Positions 50,396 through 61,400 of a stretch of DNA of 64,000 nt are shown one piece after another; positions within the stretch are counted from its first letter, which is position 1, and each line of letters begins with the position of its first letter. Origin of the DNA: Megalobrama amblycephala (lineage: Eukaryota > Chordata > Actinopteri > Cypriniformes > Xenocyprididae); contig NC_063052.1 in NCBI RefSeq assembly GCF_018812025.1, forward strand, positions 12,605,501-12,669,500, in the 5' to 3' direction. Position numbers and translations under genes: made by a program. The notes under the pieces are model-generated. The model did no database searches, was not told where the DNA came from, and was given only the letters and a program-made list of their open reading frames with translations.

Positions 50396-52225
50396 CTTGT
50401 GCATGATTTAGCAAATCGAGGGAACAAAATAGTAAATCGTGCGCACAATTTAGTAAATCAAAGGAATAAATTAGTAAACTGTGCGCATGATTTAGCAAAT
50501 CGAGGGAACGAATTAGTAAATCGTGCGCATGATTGAGTAAATCGAGGGAAAAAAATAGTAAATCGTGCGCACAATTTAGTAAATCAAAGGAATAAATTAG
50601 TAAACTGTGCGCATGATTTAGCAAATCGAGGGAACGAATTAGTAAATCGTGCGCATGATTGAGTAAATCGAGGGAAAAAAATAGTAAATTGTGCGCACAA
50701 TTTTGTAAATCAAGGGAATAAATTAGTAAATCGTGCCATGATTTAGTAAATCAAGGGAACAAAATAGTAAATTGTGCGCACAATTTAGTAAATCAAGGGA
50801 ATAAATAAGTAAATCGTGCCATGATTTAGCATATTGAGGAAACGAATTAGTAAATTGTGCGCATGATTTAGTAAATCAAGGGAACAAAATAGTAAATTGT
50901 GCGCACAATTTTGTAAATCAAGGGAATAAATAAGTAAATCGTGCCATGATTTAGCATATTGAGGAAACGAATTAGTAAATCGTGCGCATGATTTAGTAAA
51001 TCAAGGGAACAAAATAGTAAATTGTGCGCACAATTTTGTAAATCAAGGGAATAAATTAGTAAAACGTGCATGATTTAGCAAATCGAGGGAACAAAATAGT
51101 ATATTGTGCGCACAATTTAGTAAATCAAGGGAATAAATTAGTAAAACATGCATGATTTAGCAAATCGAGGGAACAAAATAGTAAATTGTGCGCACAATTT
51201 AGTAAATCAAGGGAATAAATTAGTAAAACGTGCATTATTTAGCAAATCGAGGGAACAAAATAGTAAATTGTGCGCACAATTTAGTAAATCAAAGGAATAA
51301 ATTAGTGAATCGTGCACATGATTTAGCAAATCGAGGGAACGAATTAGTAAATCGTGCACATGATTTAGCAAATCGAGGGAACGAATTAGTAAATCGTGCA
51401 CATGATTTAGCAAATCGAGGGAACAAAATAGTAAATTGTGCGCACAATTTAGTAAATCAAAGGAATAAATTAGTGAATCGTGCACATGATTTAGCAAATC
51501 GAGGGAACGAATTAGTAAATCGTGCACATGATTTAGCAAATCGAGGGAACGAATTAGTAAATCGTGCGCATGATTTAGTAAATCAAGGGAACAAAATAGT
51601 AAATTGTGCGCACAATTTTGTAAATCAAGGGAATAAATTAGTAAAACGTGCATGATTTAGCAAATCGAGGGAACAAAATAGTATATTGTGCGCACAATTT
51701 AGTAAATCAAGGGAATAAATTAGTAAAACGTGCATGATTTAGCAAATCGAGGGAACAAAATAGTAAATTGTGCGCACAATTTAGTAAATCAAGGGAATAA
51801 ATTAGTAAAACGTGCATGATTTAGCAAATCGAGGGAACAAAATAGTAAATTGTGCGCACAATTTAGTAAATCAAAGGAATAAATTAGTGAATCGTGCACA
51901 TGATTTAGCAAATCGAGGGAACGAATTAGTAAATCGTGCACATGATTTAGCAAATCGAGGGAACGAATTAGTAAATCGTGCACATGATTTAGCAAATCGA
52001 GGGAACAAAATAGTAAATCATGCGCACAATTTAGTAAATCAAAGGAATAAATTAGTAAATCGCGCGCATGATTTAGCAAATCGAAGGAACGAATTGGTAA
52101 ATTGTGTCCATGATTTAGCAAATCGAAGGAACAAATTAGTAAATTGTGTCCATGATTTAGCAAATCGAGGGAATGAATTAGTAAATCGTGAGCACAATTT
52201 AGTAAATCAAGGGAACAAAATATTT
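50390..52225. repeat. 42-bp minisatellite, about 44 copies, with higher-order structure
   Basis: The basic unit reads CGTGCACATGATTTAGCAAA followed by TCGAGGGAACGAATTAGTAAAT (42 bp). Variant units carry AAATTGTGCGCACAATTT, an 18-base perfect palindrome. In 51240-51640 and 51820-52060 the units follow a four-unit cycle of about 168 bp. Since 42 is divisible by three and the unit lacks stops in some frames, open frames of up to 151 codons appear on both strands (RAHDLANRGNELVN-type and LLNHVHDLLIRSLD-type). Units shortened to 40 or 41 bp (as at 51061 and 50735) break those frames. Nothing suggests translation. Confidence 0.95.
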
Positions 52226-54280
52226 TTAACTTTTATATTTTTATTTAACTTTTATTTATTTTTTTAAATATGTGTAACTTTTTTTGTGTGCACAATTTAC
52301 TTTTTTTCTTGCACGTCATGTGCAGGGCTCCATAAATTTTTAACATAAAAGTGGCACGGACATTTGTAACTTGAATGTGCAAGACTTCTGGTGTCATCAG
52401 TTATTTTAGCTGTACAAACCAGTGCATTATGCTGCTTGATATTGCAAACTGGTATTTCTTATATTATCTTATTTTAATGCATTGTCGTGATCAAAAACAC
52501 ACTGGTTGGAGCGCAAACAGTTTTTCCATTTACTGCACTGTTATTTATCTGTAGCAGCTAATGAATCAGAAGTCTTGCACATTCACAGAAAATAACAGAT
52601 TACTTCCACTTTCCAAAATAAGGTGGATACTAGAGTATCAGCTATCGAAATTTTCAGCTAAAATAGCTATTTTCGGGTTCAGAGGGCCGAAATCAGTGAC
52701 AGAAACAGACATTTAATTAGCGCTAGTGAATACCCAGCACTGCCACTGATAAAACATTATTTTAAGAATGACAATGTAGCCTGCTAATGTGGGTTTGTCC
52801 TCTATAGTGCACTGATATATTGATACCTAAATATGTAAATTAACCTAAATTCATCAGTGCCACCTTAATGATTTGATTAATTGAGCAAACATCACACCTA
52901 TTAAACAAGGTATACACACCATACGAGTCCCCCACTGTGATGTGTTGTGTCTGATCTATTTGTGAATATAGGTCACATTTAACAACCATTCTTTCTAAGC
53001 CTTTCTCAAATGCAGAAATACAATTTTAGGGAGAGCAAGGCTATAACTATTTAGCTTCAGGCTTCAAACCCAAGAATGACGTCTCTGGGATGTCTCTATT
53101 AATCTATTTGAATCAGTAGAAGCACAGCAAAACCAGATGCTGCAAGGCTAATGAGTCACAAAGCAACAGCCCTACGCTCTCATTGGCCCAGATGAATCGG
53201 TTGCCTCAGTGTGAATCAGGTGTTGCTGATCATCCGCTCGAGTTCAAGCCCTGCATACAGAATAACCCTTCAGGACACTTCTGCAAGAATTTCAGCATTA
53301 ATCCAATAAAAAATAAATGTGAAAGCAAAGCGGTCCTTCAAATGTATACCCGTCCTATCCTACATGTCATGTTGGATGCTGTTTTTTTGTGAGGAAATGT
53401 AGTGCTGATCCTCACAGGCCCCAGAGCTTATTAAGGATGGTGAGAAGTGAGAAACAGAGGGGAGTGGGATATAAATCATTTATTCTAGTCATGCAGCAGA
53501 ACCAGTTCAGCATACGCATTAGAAAATATGTTTCTTAAGTAGTTCTTCTTGATTAGATTTGCCAGTTAATTGTTGTGAGGCAAAAATTTGCATTGCTTTA
53601 TATTATACAATTCATATAGTGCATGAAAACAGAAGAAAAATATTGCAACATGAAGTTAAGAATACTGCATGTCAGAAATATTTGCAACGGGGTTATTTTA
53701 AACATTAGTTTCCCTGTATAATAACATTTTTGCATTCGCCATGCCACAGATCCTGATGATAAGATTTTGAAGCTCCACACAAAGAACTGGATTCATCATG
53801 GATTGGAACTGGGCCAACAGGATGACTCAGTTTTGTATCATACCCTAAAGTGTGTCAGTGATGTTTCACATGAGTACACTATGAATACTAACATGTATAG
53901 TGTATACAGGCTCTTACGTAGGCTGATGCATCTGAATGCATTAGATGCATCACTGAACAGATGTGCTACCCTACTGTAAAGCATTTGCTGCATTTAATAT
54001 AATTATTGTTATTATCATCACCACATTATTTGAATGTTTTCTGAAGGATCATGTGACACAAAGGCTGCTGAAAATTCAGCTTTGCCATCACAGGAATATG
54101 TTACATGTAAAATATATTAAAATACAACGATTTTAGTTGTCACTTGATCAGAATAATCATCTGCCGCTGTTACGGTAATCCTGTTATACTGCATCAGTAA
54201 AAGTCTTAAAATGTTAAAGAAAATGCGAGATGGGCGGGTGGTAGAGCGACGAGGTTAAAAGCTGTACGCTACGATTTCTG
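52226..54280. other. Intergenic, no gene seen
   Basis: 52300-53600 has no recognised repeat or exon. 54030-54120 is a fragment of the CAAAAGTTTGGG MITE family (TTTCTGAAGGATCATGTGAC). Confidence 0.45.
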
Positions 54281-54780
54281 CTAGACCTCACTTGGCCTTA
54301 AACCAAATTTAATTAGCTGTACGTTTTTGCAGTGTGAATAAGCTTTGCATGTTAAGCCTGGCATGCTGAACTCAAGCCTGCTTTGGATAGCTGTGGCCTA
54401 GATTACAGTCATAATTAATTTAGTGGTCTATGATTTATGCTCATTTTGTCATCTAATATGGCTAAAACTCTGGGCTTTCAGAACAGTCATAATCCAATGG
54501 GTACTTGTGTTTCCTAATAAAAACTGTAATCATGTGGAGCCATGTCTGCTGCAATAATAAACGTAGATGCAGTTCTTTTAGGGCACAAAACAGTGCACTG
54601 AGTATAGGGGCATTTGTTGACTCTGTTCACCCACCCACCTGATTTGAGCTCATATCAGTAACTGATGATCAGGCCTGTAATTATGACCTCATAATTACTA
54701 TTCCTCCAGACAGTCAAAAGATGTTAATAAGCAGCTTCTTCAAACCACAATGTATCCCATTCATAGGTATTCTTTCATTA
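54281..54780. promoter_or_regulatory. Candidate conserved enhancer rich in homeodomain cores
   Basis: 500 bp of non-repetitive sequence with many TAAT/ATTA cores: AATTTAATTAGCTG (54306), CATAATTAATTTAGTGG (54411), and the inverted repeat GTAATTATGA-CC-TCATAATTAC at 54677-54698. This density is typical of vertebrate developmental enhancers, but conservation is unknown. It lies between anp32e and plekho1. Confidence 0.35.
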
Positions 54781-55196
54781 AATTCAGTACTGTAATTATT
54801 CAAAACAACACCAGGCCTCTAAAATGAGGGGGTCAACCTGCTTTATGAAAAATGAATCTCAGAGTGATGCAATTCAAGTGTAAGAGCAGTAACTGGCTAG
54901 ATTCTCCGAGCAACAGAGCTTGTTTCTGAGGCATGTGGATACATTTGTTTGATTGTAAAAAGAAAAATAGTGTTATTTTGCTATCTTTTTGACTAATTTT
55001 GTATAATTAATAATCTAATTCTGCTATATTACCATTGTTAAATGAAAACATAGTATATAGGGAACATTTTGTTCAGGTTAATAGTAATTTGACTGGACAA
55101 GAGGAGTTCCAACAGTGCTAGTGTTGCCAATTGCTTTCAATTGAAAGTAGTTAAAACTGGTCGTTAAATGACGTCATACTGGCGAGTCCACTAATC

Positions 55197-55257
<61 letters not shown>
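55197..55257. repeat. (TA)n microsatellite
   Basis: About 30 TA dinucleotides with one interruption (ATGTA near 55209). Confidence 0.97.
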
Positions 55258-55260
<3 letters not shown>

Positions 55261-55656
55261 TGGGCAAGTCACAGAATCTAGATAAGGTTTGTCCAAGTTG
55301 CTATATTTGCCATTAGGCTTTTGAAAAAAGTCTCAAAAGGAGCGGGGAAGTCGCTAAATCTAGCGACAAAAACGCTAAATTGGCAGCACTGTGAATGACT
55401 CCAATTCTTTGTGTTCATACTAAAAAAAGCAGTTCACTGTTTTGAAAGACTAATATTCAAAAATGCATAATATTTTATCTGAATTGTGACTTCGTAGAAG
55501 ACCGCTAAATAATGGCAGGAAAAATATTTCTCTGAGTTCTCCTCCTGCACGCGATAACGAACATACAATGCGACCCTGACAGCAACTTAGAGTCGGCCCA
55601 CATCTGGATAGCATGTAGTCCACATGTACCAGATGTGGGCCGGATCTGGGCCACAC

Positions 55657-56167
55657 TGGCTGCGTCCGAAAACTGGAAAATGCTGCCTTCTGAGGACACA
55701 TTTCAAGGTAGTAAGGCATCAAGGCACGTCCGAATCCAATGTTAGCTTCACGTCCTGTCTTGTGAGATGCCTTCCTCAGATCAACTTTTGAAGGAAGCAT
55801 AGATGTATCCCTAGCTGCCTTTGATATCCCACAATCCTGTGCCAGTTGAGCTAGAAAAAAACAGATGGCGTCCGAAAGTTGCGTTTGCTGCTCAGTTTGT
55901 GTATAAATGTACGATTTTGACCAACATATTTCAATTTTGATATAATTTCTATCGAGAAATTACTACTGTAATAATTAAATATTTGTTTAGTTCTCACCAA
56001 AGCTCGCGCTATATTGCTGTAGATCATTAAACTGTTACGCTGCCTCAGAAGTCTGTCCGAAATCAGTTTCGTGAGTGACCTTCATGCACAAACGCTGCCG
56101 TACAAGTCATTCTCTTATAAGACACAGAGGCAGCAAGACAGCTACCTAGGTTTTCGGACGCAGCCAC
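55657..56167. mobile_element. MITE with GGCTGCGTCCGAAAAC ends
   Basis: Left GGCTGCGTCCGAAAACTGG; right GGTTTTCGGACGCAGCC. Flanking ACT on both sides may be a 3-bp duplication. No transposase. Short minus-strand frames inside are not genes. Confidence 0.8.
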
Positions 56168-56249
56168 TATGTTGCTGTCTGGGGACCGAACCGATTCACT
56201 AACAAATGATTCTTGTGAGCTGGCTCTCTTGTGAATCAGAAACAGCCTG

Positions 56250-56362
56250 CGTGGCTGCATCTCAATGTGCAAACTATCCATCCTAAATAGTATGCGACTA
56301 GTAATTTTCAATATTATTTAGGGCAGATAAGGTGGATAGTATGCACATTGGGATGCATGCAG
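56250..56362. mobile_element. Short palindromic MITE
   Basis: GGCTGCATCTCAATGTGCAA with TATCCATCCTAAATAGTATG at the left is mirrored by GGTGGATAGTATGCACATTG at the right. Confidence 0.65.
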
Positions 56363-56562
56363 GGATATACCAATGTAGCCCAATTCTCGAATCGAAAACG
56401 AATGACTCTTATGAGTCAAGTGACTTTTTACTCATCCTGAAATACTGCCCTGTTCATTTTACTTATTTATTTCTATATCTAACAATATGTAAGCAAAATG
56501 GACAAAATGAATCAGAATCGAATTGAAGAACATTATCGAATTGACAGCTTGTGAACTGTATT

Positions 56563-56792
56563 GTTATCTGTTGAAAAACCCAGAATATGCTGCTTAGGTA
56601 CGTTTTGAAGCATGGAAGCTGGTTTGAGCTGGTTTATGCTGGTCCTTGGCTGGTTTAAGCTGGAGCTAGTTGCTTAGGACCAACACTTGACTATCTTAAA
56701 CCAGCTCATGACCAGCTAAGGACCAGCATAAACCAGCTTCCATGCTTCAAAACATACCTAACCAGCATATGCTGGTTTTTTCAACAGTGTAC
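56563..56792. mobile_element. MITE of GCTGGTTT repeats, palindromic
   Basis: Left end CTGTTGAAAAACCCAGAATA; right end CATATGCTGGTTTTTTCAAC. The interior is inverted runs of AAGCTGGTTTGAGCTGGTTT and its complement. Confidence 0.8.
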
Positions 56793-57115
56793 TTTTATCA
56801 CCAACACTTACTGCACTAGTTAGTTATTAGATACTCAAACTCCATCAAATAAAAACTAAGGTATAGCAAGAAAAAAGCATTTTATTTTTAAAATTTGTGC
56901 ATCTTTAGTAAATTTTTTTTGGGGGGGGGATATTCTACAAATATCTTTTGAAATGCAAATTATGATTGACCCACCTGATACTGGGGAGCAGGATAGACTT
57001 GCCAAAAACCGTTAGTGTTTCCACTTTTACCTGAAACACTCTTTTCCACACAAATCCCAACATTGCCCTCTCTTTTTACCTGAGCTGTTTTTGCAAAAAG
57101 TGAAACATAAACCAC

Positions 57116-57121
57116 TTTAAT
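57116..57121 (-). terminator. plekho1: Candidate poly(A) signal of plekho1
   Basis: ATTAAA on the minus strand, about 250 bases past the normal-frame stop at 57370. A canonical AATAAA occurs further on at about 56886-56881. Confidence 0.35.
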
Positions 57122-57369
57122 CATGATTAACATTACATATTACCAGTGCCAACAGAAATACTACAGCCTTAAAAGTGAAGTCACAAGTAAAAATACAGTA
57201 GTTCAAAGTGCAAAGACAAAGGGTTGAGGTGTCAGAGGAACAACAGTTAATATATAAACAATAGACTGTGAGATAAAACAGAACACTGGTTTGCTGTGGG
57301 CGAAACAGAAAGTTCCACATATTGTTCTCATTCCTTGCATTCAAATATTATGACTGACTAAAGATTTGG

Positions 57370-58481
57370 TCAGGGGCTTTTCTGTTTTCTGTTCTTTGAG
57401 GGTGTTGTGGGTGTTCTAGTTTTACTGTGCTCTGCCCGCTGCTGCCTGGCTTGCAGCTCCTTTACCTCAGCCAAAATCTCTCTAGCTTCTCGCCAGGAGG
57501 AAATGGCCTCTTGTAAGAGCCGTTCAGCTGCCGCCCTCCTGCTGTCCCAGTCCAAAGCCTCACTGAGAGGAGAATCAGTACCCTTCATGCTTTTGAAATG
57601 GGGTGAGTAAGAGATTCGAAAAAAAGCACCGTCTGTCGACTTCATATGGGGTGAATTTGAGCCAGTGGACAGAGGCGAGTCTGAACCTTTGATGTGGGTC
57701 AGATCGATGCATTTCATTTGAGGTGAAATTGATTCTTTTGAATCAGGTGAATCGAAGCTCTTCGAGCGAAGTGAGTTTTTGGAATGAGGGGATTTGACAA
57801 CTTAAAACGGGGCGAGTCTTTTGATTTCACATGTGGCGATTCTTTCCCTTTGGAACTAGGTGAATCTTTCGCCCTCACTGAGGGTGAGTCTGTGCCTTTG
57901 CTGTGAGGTGAACTATGAGAGCTTGAGCCCTTGGAGTGTGGCGAGTCAGAGCCCTTGAGATGGCGGAGACGGGGGGAGTCAATGCCTCTCAGGTAGGGGT
58001 AAGATCCCATCCTGCCCCGATGGGGTTCCTGTTCTTGAATCTCAGCGAGTAGCTCTTGAGTCCTCTGCAGCCGCTGGGTGATCAGATCCTGCAGGTGGCC
58101 CGTGGGACTCTGGGCCAGCGTCGCCTGGTGCCCATTCCTTCTAGTTGGTTTTCGCTCTCCTCGGGACAGAGCGTCATCCATTGAAGCACATCGGTTACGG
58201 CCCTGAGCTAACGTCTTCTCACTTTGAGGTGTCTGAGGCTGGTTTTCATTGCTCCAGGAGAACTCTGTCCTGCGTGGCAAGCTGCTGGTTTTCACCTTGG
58301 CCTCTGTAACGGAGGACGGCGGCCTGGATGCATCGGTGCCAGCGCGGCGACGGCCAGGAGCCAGTTTATCCAAGTTGACCCGATGGTCCTTCAACCACTC
58401 ATCCTGATCGTCATCGAGCATACCAGCATCTTCCTCATTCACCAAGTCCAGCATCAGCATTCCATCAGAGGAGGCAGAGCC
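57370..58481 (-). pseudogene. plekho1: plekho1 last exon with frameshift
   Basis: Acceptor TTCTTGTAG at 58482. The frame is open through KDSPRFK, then runs 26 more codons out of frame to TGA at 57716-57714. The expected continuation, still made of Ser-Pro repeats and ending with the conserved helix, lies in the next frame down to TGA at about 57372-57370. The rest of the gene looks normal, so a sequencing or assembly indel is the likeliest cause; a real truncating allele is the alternative. Labelled broken only as read here. Confidence 0.8.
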
Positions 58482-61400
58482 CTACAAGAAGAAAACATTT
58501 AATACCATTTTATGTTTTTCTGGTGGATATGCCAGTATCTTGACACCTAGCAGCATGAATGCAGTATGGCTGGGACAATATATCAATGCATCGCGAATCG
58601 AGATTCTGGATCGATTTTGATAATTTCCGCATGTATCACGATTCTCTCTCCAATCGATTCTAAGTTTAGTTTTTAACAGCAGATGGCACTGTGTGCTTTA
58701 GAAACAGCTGTACTCTGCTTCCTTCCAAATTCCTTAAACACACCACTTGAATCTTCAATAAAATAATCATTCATAAAGTTTGGAAAAGTGTGTTTTGCAG
58801 TGCTTACATTAATCTTGCATCATAAATGCATTCTGAGGTGCAAATACATTCTTAGACTCAACGCACGAGGACTCTTCTTCATGAGCATTTGATTATGCGG
58901 TTAAAAACTAGCCTAGAGCACCATCTGCTGCTAAAAACTAAGCTCTGAATCGATTTGCGGTGCATTTGGAAAATATCAGAATCGATCCACGAATCGTGAT
59001 GCACTGATATATTGTCCCAGCCCTAGAATGCAGCATCATGAATTAGTTTTCGGTTACAAACACCCTCAAAGAAATGCACCAATATTAAGTGAGTAGTATT
59101 CAGGTGGTTATATGATCCCAATATGTAAAATGCATCAGATATCATTTTAATTATTTATTTAAAATACTGAACTAAGTTTATCTAAATATACACTACCCTT
59201 TTTTAAGTTTTGGGCCGGCATGAATTTAAATTACTCTCTTATGCTCATACAGGCTGCATTTATTTGATCAAAAATACTTTTTCTGTTTTAATACGTTTTA
59301 AAATGTAATTTATTCCTGTGATCAAAGGTGAATTTTCAGCATCAGTCTTCAGTGTCACATGATCCTTCAGAAACATTCTAATATGCTGATTTGTTGCTCA
59401 AGAAACATTTCTTATTATTATCAATGTTGAAAACAGTTATGTTGCTTAATAATTTCATGGAAACCGTGATATATTTTTTAAGGATTCTTTGATGAATAGA
59501 AAGAAACAGCATTTATTAATTCATTGTAACAATTTAAAAGTGTTTACTGTAAGTTTTGATCAGTTTAATGCATCCTTGCTGAATAAAAAAATTCTTTAAA
59601 AAAAAGAAAAATCTTACGAACCCCAAAGTTTTTAGTTGCAAAATGACAGATAAATCTACTAACCCAAACTCAAAATGAAATAAATTCAAAGATAATTATT
59701 ATTAACCTAAAACTGTTCAGTTGAAATAATTCTCACAATTGTTGAGAAAATTACTAAGAGCATAACCAATAATTTTGTTGAGATGAGATTTAGTAACATC
59801 TATGAAAAATGAAAGATGTTGTGGACATCTTACCCCATCTTATACTATTCTTTATGTGTAAAACTTTTTAAATGAGGAAAAAATAAGAGTGCACCTTTTA
59901 AACAGAAAAGATTTCTGGACAGCACTGCCTCTCTGTTATGCAGTCATGTTATAAATAGCTGCATATAAGTTTCATCACTATTGCAGCGAACAACCACCTA
60001 GTGCCATGAAGTCAGTATATTTCCACTGGTGCACAAAAGTATGAACAGACAAACAACAACAGTCTACTGAATCAAAGTCAAAACAAGAATGCCACCCACC
60101 ACAGCCATGAGATGACCCCGCGTAGGCAAACGCCGCCCAAGTGGGATCTTGGCCCGATCGCGTGTAGGGTGAGCCAGAAGACTTTCCTCCTCAATCGTGA
60201 CCTGCAGATATAAAAAAACCTCTGTATTAATGCACTCATTTTCAGCAGCAACCTTATCTGGTTTCTAATTTACACAACACAAAAGGCCTATATGACAAAA
60301 GGTGTTAATTAGTCTCACATTCATCTCAGTTTAATCCAGCAGTTGTTAGCGTGAAAACGAATTTGCAGATTTATAAATAGAAAGTGCCATATACAGATGA
60401 TGTTAAAGTGGGTTCCTGGTATATGAAATGCAGTGAAATTACAAGTGGAAACAAGACTGTACTTCCCAGTCTGTAAGTTCCTGTCTCTATGAAGCCCCCC
60501 CTTCTGAACAGCACAATATGCTCAGATTGGTCAGCTGGACCAGTGAGTTGTGATTGGTCAACCACTTTGAGCGTGTTTGGGAAATGTCACGCCCCTTACT
60601 ATAACCGCAAGTTTCAACACACTACTAACTCAACCAGGCCCCGCCCCTTTATTTTGCACATGCCTTGGGTGGGAATTATTTAAATGAGGAATATAATGAC
60701 ATGTTCGTTCTCTGAAAAAAACTCGAGACTACAATCGATGCGTTTCAGAGAGTTCAGAGACAGTGCACACTGATATAGAGAATAGATATAGATACAGAGA
60801 TAAAGAGATTTTTTAAGCTCAAACAACAACATTACACACTAAAGAAAGCTGAACATGTAAAAAAGCATAATAGGTCCTCTTTAAACCCTCATTTGAATTT
60901 TTGTGGCCATAGGAATAAAGCATGATGTTGGCTGGCTTAACAGTGCTTAGCCGAAATATTTTTAATTTATTTAAGGTGCTAAAGAGGATGTTTTGTTTTA
61001 TACATTTTTGCAATATTACTTGAAACTGTCTTTACTAACTGATAAAAGACTATTTATTAGGTGCACTGAAAGGAATAATATTAATATACATCATCTGTGC
61101 ACGAGGTAGGGCCTTAAAAACATCAGCCAATCGTTTACGCGATCATCGCGTAAACGATTGGCCCTCTGGCTTGTCAATCACTGCCATGACGTTCCTTGTG
61201 AGAGACGTGCGCAGCTGCACGCTCCAGTAACTTTCCACACTCCACAGGCGCCGCATGCAATGTTTTTGTCAGGAGACAGGAGTAACAACTGCAGATTATG
61301 AGTTACCTGCGGTGAGTCCGACATAATGAATCCACTAACACGACACAGCGAATGCCGGTGGTAAACACTCGTGTTCCAATACTCGTGCACGAGTTTTGGG

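Noticed and set aside
51230..51655. Overlapping 141- and 148-codon frames on opposite strands that look like coiled repeat proteins
   Set aside because: They are produced by the 42-bp minisatellite; frames break wherever a unit is 40 or 41 bp, and no splice or start context supports a gene.
50390..52225. CRISPR-like repeat array
   Set aside because: Units are contiguous without unique spacers and the genome is vertebrate; it is a minisatellite.
54225..54300. tRNA-like sequence (GGGTGGTAGAGCGACGAGG)
   Set aside because: Only a box A-like stretch is present; no box B, no cloverleaf pairing and no acceptor stem.
55450..55800. 116-codon minus-strand frame
   Set aside because: Most of it spans the left end of the MITE at 55657-56167 and its flank; no domain.
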